This document shows, one piece after another, positions 1 through 6,913 of a DNA stretch of 9,485 nucleotides (within the stretch, counting starts at the first letter, position 1; every line of letters begins with the position of its first letter). Below the pieces are notes generated by a model. The model was not told where the DNA came from and did no database searches. It was given only the letters and a program-made list of their open reading frames with translations. Source of the stretch: RGIG4097 sp964367645 (lineage in GTDB: Bacteria; Bacillota; Clostridia; Christensenellales; CAG-917); contig CAYIYN010000059.1 of the NCBI GenBank assembly GCA_964367645.1, forward strand, positions 1-9,485. The letters run 5' to 3'. Position numbers and translations under genes: made by a program.

Positions 1-24
1 CATTATTTATGTGTTGATTTTATA

Positions 25-465
25 TTATTTTTTTGCTCTGTCGAGATAGGATTGCAAAATTATCGTTGCGGCAACCTTGTCTATAACGGTCTTTCTCTTT
101 TCTCTTCTGACGTCCGCTTCGATAAGCAGCCTTTCGGCGGAAACGGTTGTCAGCCTTTCGTCAACGTATTCAACGGGAAGTCCGCTTTTTTCATGCAACT
201 TGTCGCCGAAATTTCGTGTGATTTCACAACGCACGCCTTCTGTACCGTCCATATTTATAGGAAGTCCCAAAACGAATCCGCCTGCGTCTTCCGTTTTGGC
301 ATAAGACACAAAGTAGTCTATGTCTTTTTCAAGTCCGTATTCAACTTTGCTTCTTGTGTAAGTTTCGCGCGGATTTGCAATCACTGATAAATAATCGCTT
401 ATTGCCACTCCTATTCTGACGTCGCCGACGTCCAATCCGATTTTTCGTTTTGCCAAATTAGCCAA
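25..465 (-). CDS. ruvX: RuvX/YqgF family RNase H-fold nuclease (putative Holliday junction resolvase, pre-16S rRNA processing)
   Basis: This is a cytoplasmic RNase H-fold protein of the YqgF family, linked to Holliday junction resolution and to 5' maturation of 16S rRNA. Visible motifs, numbered from the TTG start, are IGLDVGDVRIGVAISD (9-24, with the acidic residue D12), GLPINMDGTEG (67-77), DERLTT (102-107) and DKVAATIILQSYL (129-141). These are the hallmark blocks in the usual order. The open frame extends to an ATG at 498, but I start it at TTG 465-463 because a perfect AGGAGG (476-471) sits 5 nt upstream. The TTG start gives 146 residues, normal for the family, and reduces the overlap with the upstream permease gene from 41 to 8 bp. 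It is the last visible gene of the rarA-ABC-permease-ruvX run and is probably translationally coupled. The family call is firm; the exact biochemical role in this organism is inferred. Confidence 0.95.
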   Translation of the reverse strand: MANLAKRKIGLDVGDVRIGVAISDYLSVIANPRETYTRSKVEYGLEKDIDYFVSYAKTEDAGGFVLGLPINMDGTEGVRCEITRNFGDKLHEKSGLPVEYVDERLTTVSAERLLIEADVRREKRKTVIDKVAATIILQSYLDRAKK

Positions 466-2212
466 GAAAGCCTCCTTTTCCTCTGCCCGAAATTTCAATA
501 CCCGCTCTTTGCCTTTTTACCGCGTTAGATACCTGCCTTTCGCCCATTATATCAAACAGTTTCGGACCTTTATCAAACAGAAAATATGTTGTAACTCCAC
601 TGAAAACCGCAGCGAAAAGCAGAAGTACAAGCCAGAAAATACCTGTTGCGCCAACCGCTCCGAAAAGGATTTCTGTTGTTGCAAGCACGCTGGCGATTAC
701 GAGTTCGACTATACCCAGCACGAAAGCCAGTGCAAAAGGTATGAACATATGGTAGTTGTTGCGCTGAATTTCCGAAGTTATTTTCCAGTCAAGATTAGGT
801 CGGCGCATATCCAAGTAAATGCTCATCGCGTTAAAGCCGTTTGAAAACACAAGCATTGATATAAAATAAAGCAACCCGTTGACCACGCCCACTTTCGCCA
901 AAACAATGACAATCACGGTCAAAAACACTGCGCCGACAAGCGATACTATATCGGCAAAAAGCAATTTTTCTTTTATGGAAGTCATCGGCGAAACCGGCAA
1001 GTGTTTCAATATGAAAAATTTGCCGCCCTCTCTGGTGTATGCCATTGCGGCAGATGAGTTTATACCCATATTCAAAATGAATGAATAAAACATCGAAAAG
1101 CCGACCATTATCAATTTGTCGTTGACGGGTACGGTGTTGTCAAAACTTGGCACTATTTCGGCATAAGCGTCGCCGGACATCAAAAAGAGAACGGCAAGCA
1201 TAATAGGCGCAAGAATCGCGCCCATGAAATTTGAAATTGCAAGACCGGGAAATCTGACCAGCATTTTGAAATCTACGGCGAGCAAAGAGAGAATTTTCCC
1301 TCGACTTTTGTATTTTGCTGTATCCTTTTTATTGTCAGTTTGCAGAGTTTCAAGTTGCGCTGCCCCTGCCTTTTTATAAAAAACCGACGACAACCCTAAA
1401 ATTGTCAAAAACAACCCTACGTAAATACCCGATGAAATGCCGAAATATTTGGCTGTTTCTATCCCGAGGGCGAAATTTACCAGTGCTTTTGTGGGATAAA
1501 CCACGTTTGAGATTGTTTTCATCGTGTCAACCGCCGCAGTTGACAGAGCGGTCATTTCATATACGCTGCCAATGTTTGGTATGACTGCGAAATATAGAGC
1601 GAAAAGCACTGCAAACAACAATATCGACACAACCGTGCCCATGGCGGCGCGGCGTTTGAAGAACTTTGCTATCCACATAAGCGGAAGCGAAAGGACAACG
1701 ACAAGTGATAACGGAAGCGCGGGAGAAAGGAGTATAATGAAGGGAATCATCACATAAAACAGCGGAAAAATCGAATATCCGCTTACCGCCGAAGTGATTG
1801 ACATAGACAACAGCGCGGGCAAAAGGACATATGACGTGATTGCGATTTCACTCAAATAAATTTGCGTCAGTTTTGCAAAAAATACTTCGGAAGGACGCGC
1901 AGGGAGAGCACTCAAAAAAGCATTGTCTTCTGCCAAATACAGCAAAGAAACGGTGCTTTGTGCGGCAAAAAACAGCACGAATAATTGAGATGAAGCAACA
2001 ACGCAGCAAACCAGTTCCGCAAATATGCCCATATCGGAGGCAAGCAGTCCAACGTATGAGAGCATAACGCAAAGGAGAACAAGCAAAGGAAGCAAACTCA
2101 AAGACATAATAAGTGCCTGTGACAATTTTCCGTTCTTGCCGCCCTTGCCGCCAACGGGCAATCTCCAACTATTTTTCAACAGCAGAGTTAAAATCAGACG
2201 GTATCTTTTCAT
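458..2212 (-). CDS. ABC-2-like exporter permease, about 12 membrane segments
   Basis: A 584-residue, very hydrophobic membrane protein is the likely transmembrane partner of the ABC ATPase just upstream. About six membrane segments lie between residues 32 and 278, followed by a charged linker (about 283-306) and about six more between 322 and 546, so the protein looks like a fused pair of half-permeases. Matching short motifs in each half support an ancient duplication: SALPARPSEVFFAKL at 101-115 and KHLPVSPMTSIKEKLL at 403-418, both 'LP-x-x-P...K-L'. The N-terminus (KRYRLILTLLLKNSWR) is basic and cytosolic-looking; no signal peptide is apparent. Its ATG overlaps the stop of the ATPase gene by 4 bp (ATGA), so the two are almost certainly co-translated. 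Substrate cannot be read from the sequence; lipid, peptide or antibiotic export are all possible. Confidence 0.85.
   Translation of the reverse strand: MKRYRLILTLLLKNSWRLPVGGKGGKNGKLSQALIMSLSLLPLLVLLCVMLSYVGLLASDMGIFAELVCCVVASSQLFVLFFAAQSTVSLLYLAEDNAFLSALPARPSEVFFAKLTQIYLSEIAITSYVLLPALLSMSITSAVSGYSIFPLFYVMIPFIILLSPALPLSLVVVLSLPLMWIAKFFKRRAAMGTVVSILLFAVLFALYFAVIPNIGSVYEMTALSTAAVDTMKTISNVVYPTKALVNFALGIETAKYFGISSGIYVGLFLTILGLSSVFYKKAGAAQLETLQTDNKKDTAKYKSRGKILSLLAVDFKMLVRFPGLAISNFMGAILAPIMLAVLFLMSGDAYAEIVPSFDNTVPVNDKLIMVGFSMFYSFILNMGINSSAAMAYTREGGKFFILKHLPVSPMTSIKEKLLFADIVSLVGAVFLTVIVIVLAKVGVVNGLLYFISMLVFSNGFNAMSIYLDMRRPNLDWKITSEIQRNNYHMFIPFALAFVLGIVELVIASVLATTEILFGAVGATGIFWLVLLLFAAVFSGVTTYFLFDKGPKLFDIMGERQVSNAVKRQRAGIEISGRGKGGFLG
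471..476 (-). promoter_or_regulatory. Ribosome binding site that decides the ruvX start
   Basis: The minus strand reads AGGAGG, then CTTTC (5 nt), then TTG. This full-length Shine-Dalgarno sequence lies inside the last codons of the upstream permease gene. It supports TTG 465-463, not ATG 498-496, as the ruvX start. Confidence 0.85.
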
Positions 2213-2982
2213 TCGTTCTGATCTCCGTCTTCAGGGTTAAAGACGTTTTCGGACTCGCTGTCTGATTCGGTAATTTGCAAAAACAAATCTTCAAGTGAAT
2301 GTGATAGTCCGCTTTCGTGCAGTTCTTGCACCGTGCAGACGGTGATAAGTTTGCCCTTGTCGATGATGCCTACCCTGTCGCAAATCTTTTCAACAACGTC
2401 AAGGACGTGCGAGCTGAAAAACACACAGTTTCCTTCGTCGGCATGTTCACGCATAAGCTTTTTTAGGTTATAGGACGATTTTGGGTCAAGCCCTGTCATG
2501 GGTTCGTCCAAAATCCACAGTTTGGGATTGTGAATAAGCGCGCCGATTATGTTCACTTTTTGCTTCATTCCCTGCGAATAACTTTTTATCGGGTTGGAAA
2601 TGACGTTGCTCAGTTCAAACATATCAAAATATTTGTTTAGACGCGCAACTCTGTCTGATGGCAAAACCTCGAACATGTCACACATAAAATTTAAAAATTC
2701 CTTGCCGGTCAATCTGTCGTAAATTATGTGGTCGTCGGAAACGTATCCGATTTGATTTTTGACTGTCAGCGGATTTGCGCTCAAATCAACGCCGTCAACT
2801 TGAACAGTACCGCTTTCAAAAGGGAGAATCCCCGTTATACATTTGATTGTGGTGGATTTTCCCGCGCCGTTTGGGCCAATAAAACCAAAAATTTCTCCGC
2901 CGTTCACCTGCAAAGAAAGATTGTTCACTGCGGGAGTGGGATTGCCTGAATAACTTTTTGTGAGATTATTGATGCTTAACAT
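2209..2982 (-). CDS. ABC transporter ATP-binding protein (exporter type)
   Basis: This 257-residue cytosolic nucleotide-binding subunit should drive the permease encoded directly downstream. Motifs are in canonical order: Walker A GPNGAGKST (36-44), signature SYSQGMKQ (134-141, a common variant of LSGGQ), Walker B LWILDEP (155-161), D-loop GLDP (164-167) and switch histidine H192. In the Q-loop region the sequence reads GYVSDD (79-84), so the usual glutamine is absent; acidic or other residues here are common in the CcmA/BcrA-like exporter ATPases. The C-terminal tail (about 239-257) is strongly acidic. The start is ATG 2982-2980 with a weak AAGG upstream. It lies 31 bp after the rarA stop and overlaps the permease start by 4 bp. 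ATPase identity is firm; the transported substrate is unknown. Confidence 0.95.
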   Translation of the reverse strand: MLSINNLTKSYSGNPTPAVNNLSLQVNGGEIFGFIGPNGAGKSTTIKCITGILPFESGTVQVDGVDLSANPLTVKNQIGYVSDDHIIYDRLTGKEFLNFMCDMFEVLPSDRVARLNKYFDMFELSNVISNPIKSYSQGMKQKVNIIGALIHNPKLWILDEPMTGLDPKSSYNLKKLMREHADEGNCVFFSSHVLDVVEKICDRVGIIDKGKLITVCTVQELHESGLSHSLEDLFLQITESDSESENVFNPEDGDQNE

Positions 2983-3013
2983 ATTTGACCTTAACTGCTG
3001 ATTTTGGCTGATT

Positions 3014-4318
3014 TTATTTGCCGTTGTTTTTGCGATTTGCCTGACGTTCTTTTATTGTCTTTTCAAAACCGTTATCCGATGGTTTATAAAAGACGCAATC
3101 TTTGAACTCGTCGGGTAGGTATTGCTGTTCAACCCAACCGCCGTAACTGTGCGGATATTTGTAGCCGCTGATTTCTTCTTCCTTGCCTTTGAAATTCGGA
3201 TCGCGCAGATATAGCGGCACGCTTTCGCGCCCAGCCGAAGCAACCGCATTTTCCGCTGCGCTTATAGTGGTTACCACACTGTTTGATTTTGGGGCTTCTG
3301 ACACATATATTATGCCTTCGGTGAGCGGTATTTTCCCTTCGGGAAGTCCGATTTTTTCATACGCCTGCATTGAAGATACGGCGACGTTTATCGCGTTTGG
3401 ATCTGCCAGTCCCACGTCTTCACAGGCATGGATTACAATTCTCCTCGCAATAAGCATCGGATCGCAACCTGCATCGATAAGGCGCATTGCCCAGTACACC
3501 GCCGCATTGCTGTCACTGCCGCGCATACTCTTTATGAATGCCGAAATCATGTCATAATACATGCTTTCGTCCACGCCCAGTGCCTTTTTTTGTATGGATT
3601 GTTCGGCGACTTTAGCGTCAATTATGATATTGCCGTCTTCATTTGGTCTTGTTGTCAGCGCGGCAAGTTCCAAAGCGTTGAGCGCACATCGTAAATCCCC
3701 GCCTGCCGCCCAGGCAAAGTGATTGATTGCCTTTTCGTCCGCAACAACGTTCATTGCGCCGAGTCCCCTTTCAGAATCTTTCAGCGCACGCTTCAAACCT
3801 AACTTTATGTCGTTTTCGGTAAGGCGCGAAAATTCAAAGACTCTGCAGCGTGAAACGATAGCGCGCGTCATTCCGGCATACGGATTTTCAGTTGTTGAGC
3901 CGATAAAAATAATATAACCCTGTTCTATCGCCTGCAAAACGCTGTCGGATTGAGCCTTGTTCCATCTGTGACACTCGTCAAGCAAAAGATAAGTGCGTTT
4001 GCCGTACATACGCAGCAAATCCCGCGCTTCTTCAATGACCCTTTTTGCGTCGGCAACGCCCGCTGTCACGGCGTTTAGTTTTATGAAGTTTGCGTTGGTG
4101 TTTGAAGCGATAATGTGTGCAAGCGTTGTCTTTCCCGTGCCGGGAGGGCCGTAAAATATGCAACTGCCCAGTCGGTCTGCCGCTATAGCGCGTCTAAGCA
4201 AAGAGTCTTCGCCCACGATTTTATCTTGACCTATAAATTCGTCAAGAGTGCGCGCTCTCATTCTTTCGGCAAGCGGTGCCATATCTTCTGCCAGATGTTG
4301 CAAATCGAATAAATCCAT
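3014..4318 (-). CDS. rarA: RarA/MgsA AAA+ ATPase (replication-associated recombination protein A)
   Basis: This 434-residue cytosolic AAA+ ATPase belongs to the RarA/MgsA/WRNIP1 family, which acts at stalled replication forks and is related to clamp loaders. The N-terminus has the family-typical MDLFDLQ start and PLAERMRARTLDEFIGQ block (15-31). Walker A is GPPGTGKT (57-64), Walker B LLLDE (111-115) followed by CHRWNKAQSD, and sensor 1 GSTTENP (140-146), followed by the SRCRVFEF arginine-finger region (156-163). The C-terminal tetramerisation domain shows KALGVDES, ARRIVIHACEDVGLADP, VPLYLRDPNFKG and YKYPHSYGGWVEQQYLP. Family members often read DEIHRF where this one has DECHRW. No Shine-Dalgarno is visible before ATG 4318, but the family N-terminus favours this start over internal Met13 or Met20. 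It is the first gene of the run continuing through the ABC pair to ruvX. Confidence 0.96.
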   Translation of the reverse strand: MDLFDLQHLAEDMAPLAERMRARTLDEFIGQDKIVGEDSLLRRAIAADRLGSCIFYGPPGTGKTTLAHIIASNTNANFIKLNAVTAGVADAKRVIEEARDLLRMYGKRTYLLLDECHRWNKAQSDSVLQAIEQGYIIFIGSTTENPYAGMTRAIVSRCRVFEFSRLTENDIKLGLKRALKDSERGLGAMNVVADEKAINHFAWAAGGDLRCALNALELAALTTRPNEDGNIIIDAKVAEQSIQKKALGVDESMYYDMISAFIKSMRGSDSNAAVYWAMRLIDAGCDPMLIARRIVIHACEDVGLADPNAINVAVSSMQAYEKIGLPEGKIPLTEGIIYVSEAPKSNSVVTTISAAENAVASAGRESVPLYLRDPNFKGKEEEISGYKYPHSYGGWVEQQYLPDEFKDCVFYKPSDNGFEKTIKERQANRKNNGK

Positions 4319-4354
4319 AGGAAAATAATAGCGCGTAAAAGAAGAAAAGTAAAG

Positions 4355-4385
4355 ATAATATCACTCACTTAAAGTAAAGTGCCAA
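4355..4385 (-). promoter_or_regulatory. Possible promoter for the rarA operon
   Basis: On the minus strand a TTGGCA (4385-4380) is followed after 19 nt by TATTAT (4360-4355). Each hexamer has five of six consensus bases for the main sigma factor. Transcription would begin near 4348, leaving a leader of about 30 nt before the rarA ATG. The 19-nt spacer is longer than ideal, so this is a weak prediction. Confidence 0.25.
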
Positions 4386-4386
4386 A

Positions 4387-4662
4387 CCACTCCGAGCAAG
4401 AGTGATTTCGCACTCACTCATTACGAAGTTGCGAAGAACAATCCAAAGGCGATACTTCGCAGACAGCGTCTGCTCTGTATGACAATTTGGGGGCAGACGT
4501 AGATAACAGTCAAACATCATCTTGTCACTCTGAGCGCAGCCGAAGAGTCGCCTCTGGAAAAACTTTCAATGCACTCTCACTTATTACGAAGTTACGAAAT
4601 AACACTGAGCAAGCGTAAATATTAACGGACGTCGGCAAATTACGAAGTTGCGAAATCACACC
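4387..4662. repeat. Intergenic region with degenerate dispersed repeats
   Basis: The gene-free stretch 4319-4671 is filled with short related repeats. The core ATTACGAAGTTGCGAA occurs at 4420-4435 and 4639-4654, with a one-base variant (GTTACGAA) at 4583-4598. A second family appears as TGTCACTCTGAGCGCAGCC GAAGAGTC (4523-4549, space added) and as an inverted, diverged copy starting GATACTTCGC (4451) and ending TATGACA (4484). Partial relatives are CACTCCGAGCAAGAGTG (4388-4404) and AACACTGAGCAAGCG (4601-4615). A perfect hairpin GCAGAC-AGC-GTCTGC lies at 4459-4473. From memory, the CTCTGAGCGNAGC-type motif resembles short intergenic repeats spread through many bacterial genomes. No coding frame with a ribosome site is seen. 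Confidence 0.7.
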
Positions 4663-4671
4663 AATTTCCTA

Positions 4672-6138
4672 TTATTCTTTGGACGGGATAAAATATTTAA
4701 CCTCCAAAGGTTTGTCGGTAAGTTTAAAAGAATAAACTCCGCACATATCAGTTCCGTTGACGTTCAGTTTGCTTGCGTCATCATCTTTACTTTTTGTTTT
4801 CTTATCGGCGAAAGCAGACGTTACCGTCAACTCGTGGTTTACATCGTTATAGTTGAATTTCAGTTTTGCTTCCACAACCGAAGCGTTGAATCGCGGATTT
4901 ATTCTCATAACGTCGTCTGCAAGCGTAATTCCGAAATCTGCGGCAAAATCTTTGCCGATTGAGGCAAATGTATTCTCGAATTTTGCATTTTGTAGAATAC
5001 TATTGGCTTTATTCTCCCTATTTTCTTTTTTGTCCACACCGAAATAGAGTGACATTAAAGCGGGTGAATTCAATGCGCGGGCAAGCAGCAACATATCATT
5101 CTTTTGCTTAAAGAAAAAGGAACTTGATTTCCCGATTCTTATTTTTTTGCCCGTCGGAAGCGGCGGTTTTGCTCTGCTCAAATATCTAAAAAGGCTGAAA
5201 GCGTAGGCATATCCGTCCATGTTAAGTTGCGCCGATTGTTCGTCAAGTGCCGTTAAAAAAGCGTTCTTTTCTACCTTTGTAGCATTAAAAAAGTTGTCGA
5301 AGCGATTTAAAAGCGTGAGTGGTTTGTAAAGACTTAAAAAATCAATATCGTCGACTCTTTTTAAAGCCGTCAATACATTGTTCAATGTTCCTTGTATCCC
5401 CTCTTTTGTATCGTTGAGCATAATGTTACCCGTGGGACATTCTTCGTTTGTGTACTCCGCACAAAAACTCAAAAACAGATAATTTTTCCTAAGTTGTTTG
5501 TATTTCGGCGTTTCTGTGTAACTTTTGGGGCGCTGTGACATCTTTTTGGCATACTTTGAAAGTTTATCTAGGGTGCTAATACGCTCACACAAAAAATTTA
5601 ACTTTTTGTACAATACATATTTGCAAGCGGTTTCGGCGGCTTTTAATTCTTCATAAGTTATGGTGCGGTAGCGGTTTATTTGGTCAAATAAAAATATAAA
5701 TCGACTCACGTCTGCGACGTATCTATCGGACATAAGGGCAAATTCTACAATCTTTATGATTCTTGCATCGCTTTTATGTGCCGGCAACTCCGAAAGTGAC
5801 TCATAATCTACGGAGGCATCGGATTTGAACAGATATTTGTTTTCATTCAGAATTTTATAAATTTCAAAACAAAAATCGGAAATTGTGCCTCTGTTTGACT
5901 GCGAAATTTTTTTTGTTAATGTTAACGTGCGCTTTGCAATCTTTAAAAACGGTTTAGCCGCATATTCCTTTTTGCTGTGCGGTGAGGGCAATTCTAGACT
6001 TTTTGCAAATGTAATTGCACTGTCTTGAAAATCCCCGTTTTTTTTATAACATTCAAAACTTTCACGTTCTTTTGTCTTAATTAAATAACCGAGCAAAGCA
6101 AAAAGCAAGGTTGCTCCAATCGCGATAGCATATTCCAT
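4672..6138 (-). CDS. Membrane-anchored protein of unknown function, possibly related to the outer parts of NdvB-type glucan synthases
   Basis: I do not recognise this 488-residue protein with certainty. Residues 1-20 form one hydrophobic segment followed by KTKER, which suggests a membrane anchor with the bulk of the protein in the cytosol. Residues about 70-325 look alpha-helical and charged. Two stretches recall the N-terminal helical region of cyclic beta-1,2-glucan synthases: FEIYKILNENKYLF...LSELP (91-119) and FLSLYKPLTLLNRFDNFF (267-284). The C-terminal part (about 402-486, with MRINPRFN, FNYNDVNHELTV and LNVNGTD) looks beta-rich, like the end domain of GH94-type phosphorylases. No glycosyltransferase or phosphorylase catalytic core is present. 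The start is ATG 6138-6136 with no visible Shine-Dalgarno; a 10-codon frame ends 2 nt before it. The coding call is good because of length and normal composition; the relationship is inference from memory. Confidence 0.8.
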   Translation of the reverse strand: MEYAIAIGATLLFALLGYLIKTKERESFECYKKNGDFQDSAITFAKSLELPSPHSKKEYAAKPFLKIAKRTLTLTKKISQSNRGTISDFCFEIYKILNENKYLFKSDASVDYESLSELPAHKSDARIIKIVEFALMSDRYVADVSRFIFLFDQINRYRTITYEELKAAETACKYVLYKKLNFLCERISTLDKLSKYAKKMSQRPKSYTETPKYKQLRKNYLFLSFCAEYTNEECPTGNIMLNDTKEGIQGTLNNVLTALKRVDDIDFLSLYKPLTLLNRFDNFFNATKVEKNAFLTALDEQSAQLNMDGYAYAFSLFRYLSRAKPPLPTGKKIRIGKSSSFFFKQKNDMLLLARALNSPALMSLYFGVDKKENRENKANSILQNAKFENTFASIGKDFAADFGITLADDVMRINPRFNASVVEAKLKFNYNDVNHELTVTSAFADKKTKSKDDDASKLNVNGTDMCGVYSFKLTDKPLEVKYFIPSKE

Positions 6139-6262
6139 AGTCAGATTATTGACATTTTTTTAGCATTTTCCATGGTCTGCTGAAAATTTGTTTATTTAAG
6201 CGTCTAACCAATCAAATTTTGGATAAATCTGTCATAGACACACTTATAATGCCATAATTATG

Positions 6263-6291
6263 TTGATTTTTCCGCGGTTTTGTGTTATTTT
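6263..6291 (+). promoter_or_regulatory. Promoter of rnpB
   Basis: TTGATT (6263-6268) and TATTTT (6286-6291) are separated by 17 nt. A TGT precedes the -10 hexamer, forming an extended -10 element. The predicted start, 7 nt downstream at G6298, is exactly the first base of the P1 helix of RNase P RNA, which strongly supports the assignment. Confidence 0.75.
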
Positions 6292-6297
6292 ATATAT

Positions 6298-6616
6298 GCG
6301 AGTTAGCCGAGTGATCGCGGGGAGAAATCCACGAGGAAAGTCCGAGCATCATAGGGCAAGGGTGCAGGTGAAATACCTGTGAAGGCGACTTTAAGGAAAG
6401 TGCAACAGAAAAATACCGCCCGCAAGGGTAAGGATGGAAAGGCGAGGTAAGAGCTCACCCGCAAATCGGTGACGAGGCGCGATGTAAACCCCACCCGATG
6501 CAAGAAAGGAGCATTATGGCTGCCCGCCAGCTCTGCATTCGCTTGAGCCGTATGGCAACTTACGGCCTAGATAGATGGTCACTCAAGACAGAACTCGGCT
6601 TACAGACTAATCTCGC
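6298..6616 (+). ncRNA. rnpB: RNase P RNA (A-type, compact)
   Basis: This is the catalytic RNA of ribonuclease P, which removes 5' leaders from precursor tRNAs. P1 forms between GCGAGTTAG (6298-6306) and CTAATCTCGC (6607-6616), with a single bulge. Conserved blocks are in order: GAGGAAAGTCC (6333-6343), ACAGAAA...TACCGCC (6405-6420), GGTAAGAGCTCACC (6446-6459), GTAAACCCCACCCG (6484-6497), GCTTGAGCC (6541-6549), AGATAGATGGTCAC (6569-6582) and ACAGAACTCGGCTTACAG (6588-6605). At about 319 nt it is shorter than the E. coli RNA (377 nt). The P15-P16 region (6497-6547) is compact and lacks the GGU triplet that normally pairs with the tRNA CCA end. The gene has its own promoter and terminator and is the only plus-strand gene in the window. 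Confidence 0.97.
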
Positions 6617-6622
6617 AACGTG

Positions 6623-6651
6623 AAAAAACCGACCCCAAAGGTCGGTTTTTT
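6623..6651 (+). terminator. Intrinsic terminator of rnpB
   Basis: A perfect 12-bp stem, AAAAAACCGACC (6623-6634) with GGTCGGTTTTTT (6640-6651), closes a CCAAA loop and runs into a T tract. It starts 7 nt after the P1 helix of rnpB. Because the left arm begins with six A residues, it could also stop transcription coming from recN on the minus strand. Confidence 0.95.
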
Positions 6652-6652
6652 T

Positions 6653-6913
6653 ATTTTCCCATTATATTTGCAAATTTTATTGGGGTTTACCCGTTCACTT
6701 ATCTTTGCCCCATAAATTTTGTTACTGAACGGGAACTTCAACGGACATCTTCCTCTAAAGGGCGATAAAACGTCATAAAAGCGTAAGAGAGCCTCAAGGT
6801 GTTTCCACAACTTTTGATGGGAAGGGAAAAAGCCCAAAAGGGGTGTCATTTTGCAGAGTATCTGCTTGAATTCAAAAAAACTTGCAAGTCAATAAGATTG
6901 TGTCCAAAAACGC
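6653..6913. other. Gene-free region between rnpB and the recN-proximal hairpin
   Basis: No convincing gene is seen here. The stretch has an 8-bp perfect inverted repeat, CCCGTTCA (6690-6697) with TGAACGGG (6726-6733), separated by 28 nt. It also has a run of small palindromes at 6853-6888: GCAGA-GTA-TCTGC, TTGAATTCAA and CTTGCAAG. An 80-codon minus-strand frame (6849-6607) covers it but has no ribosome site and runs through the rnpB terminator, so it is not called. Confidence 0.5.

Noticed and set aside
1..3. A minus-strand ATG 21 nt after the ruvX stop, possibly starting the next gene
   Set aside because: It lies at the window edge, has no Shine-Dalgarno, and no downstream codons can be read.
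4420..4654. The three ATTACGAAGTTRCGAA copies as a CRISPR array
   Set aside because: The repeats are only 16 bp, spacings differ widely (147 and 40 nt between copies), and no cas genes are nearby.
6241..6250. TATAAT upstream of rnpB as its promoter
   Set aside because: It is about 50 nt from the mature 5' end and has no -35 at good spacing, whereas the TTGATT/TATTTT pair places the start exactly at P1.
6607..6849. An 80-codon minus-strand frame beside rnpB
   Set aside because: It has no ribosome site, and its end reads through the rnpB terminator and into the last bases of rnpB. The protein has no recognisable motif.
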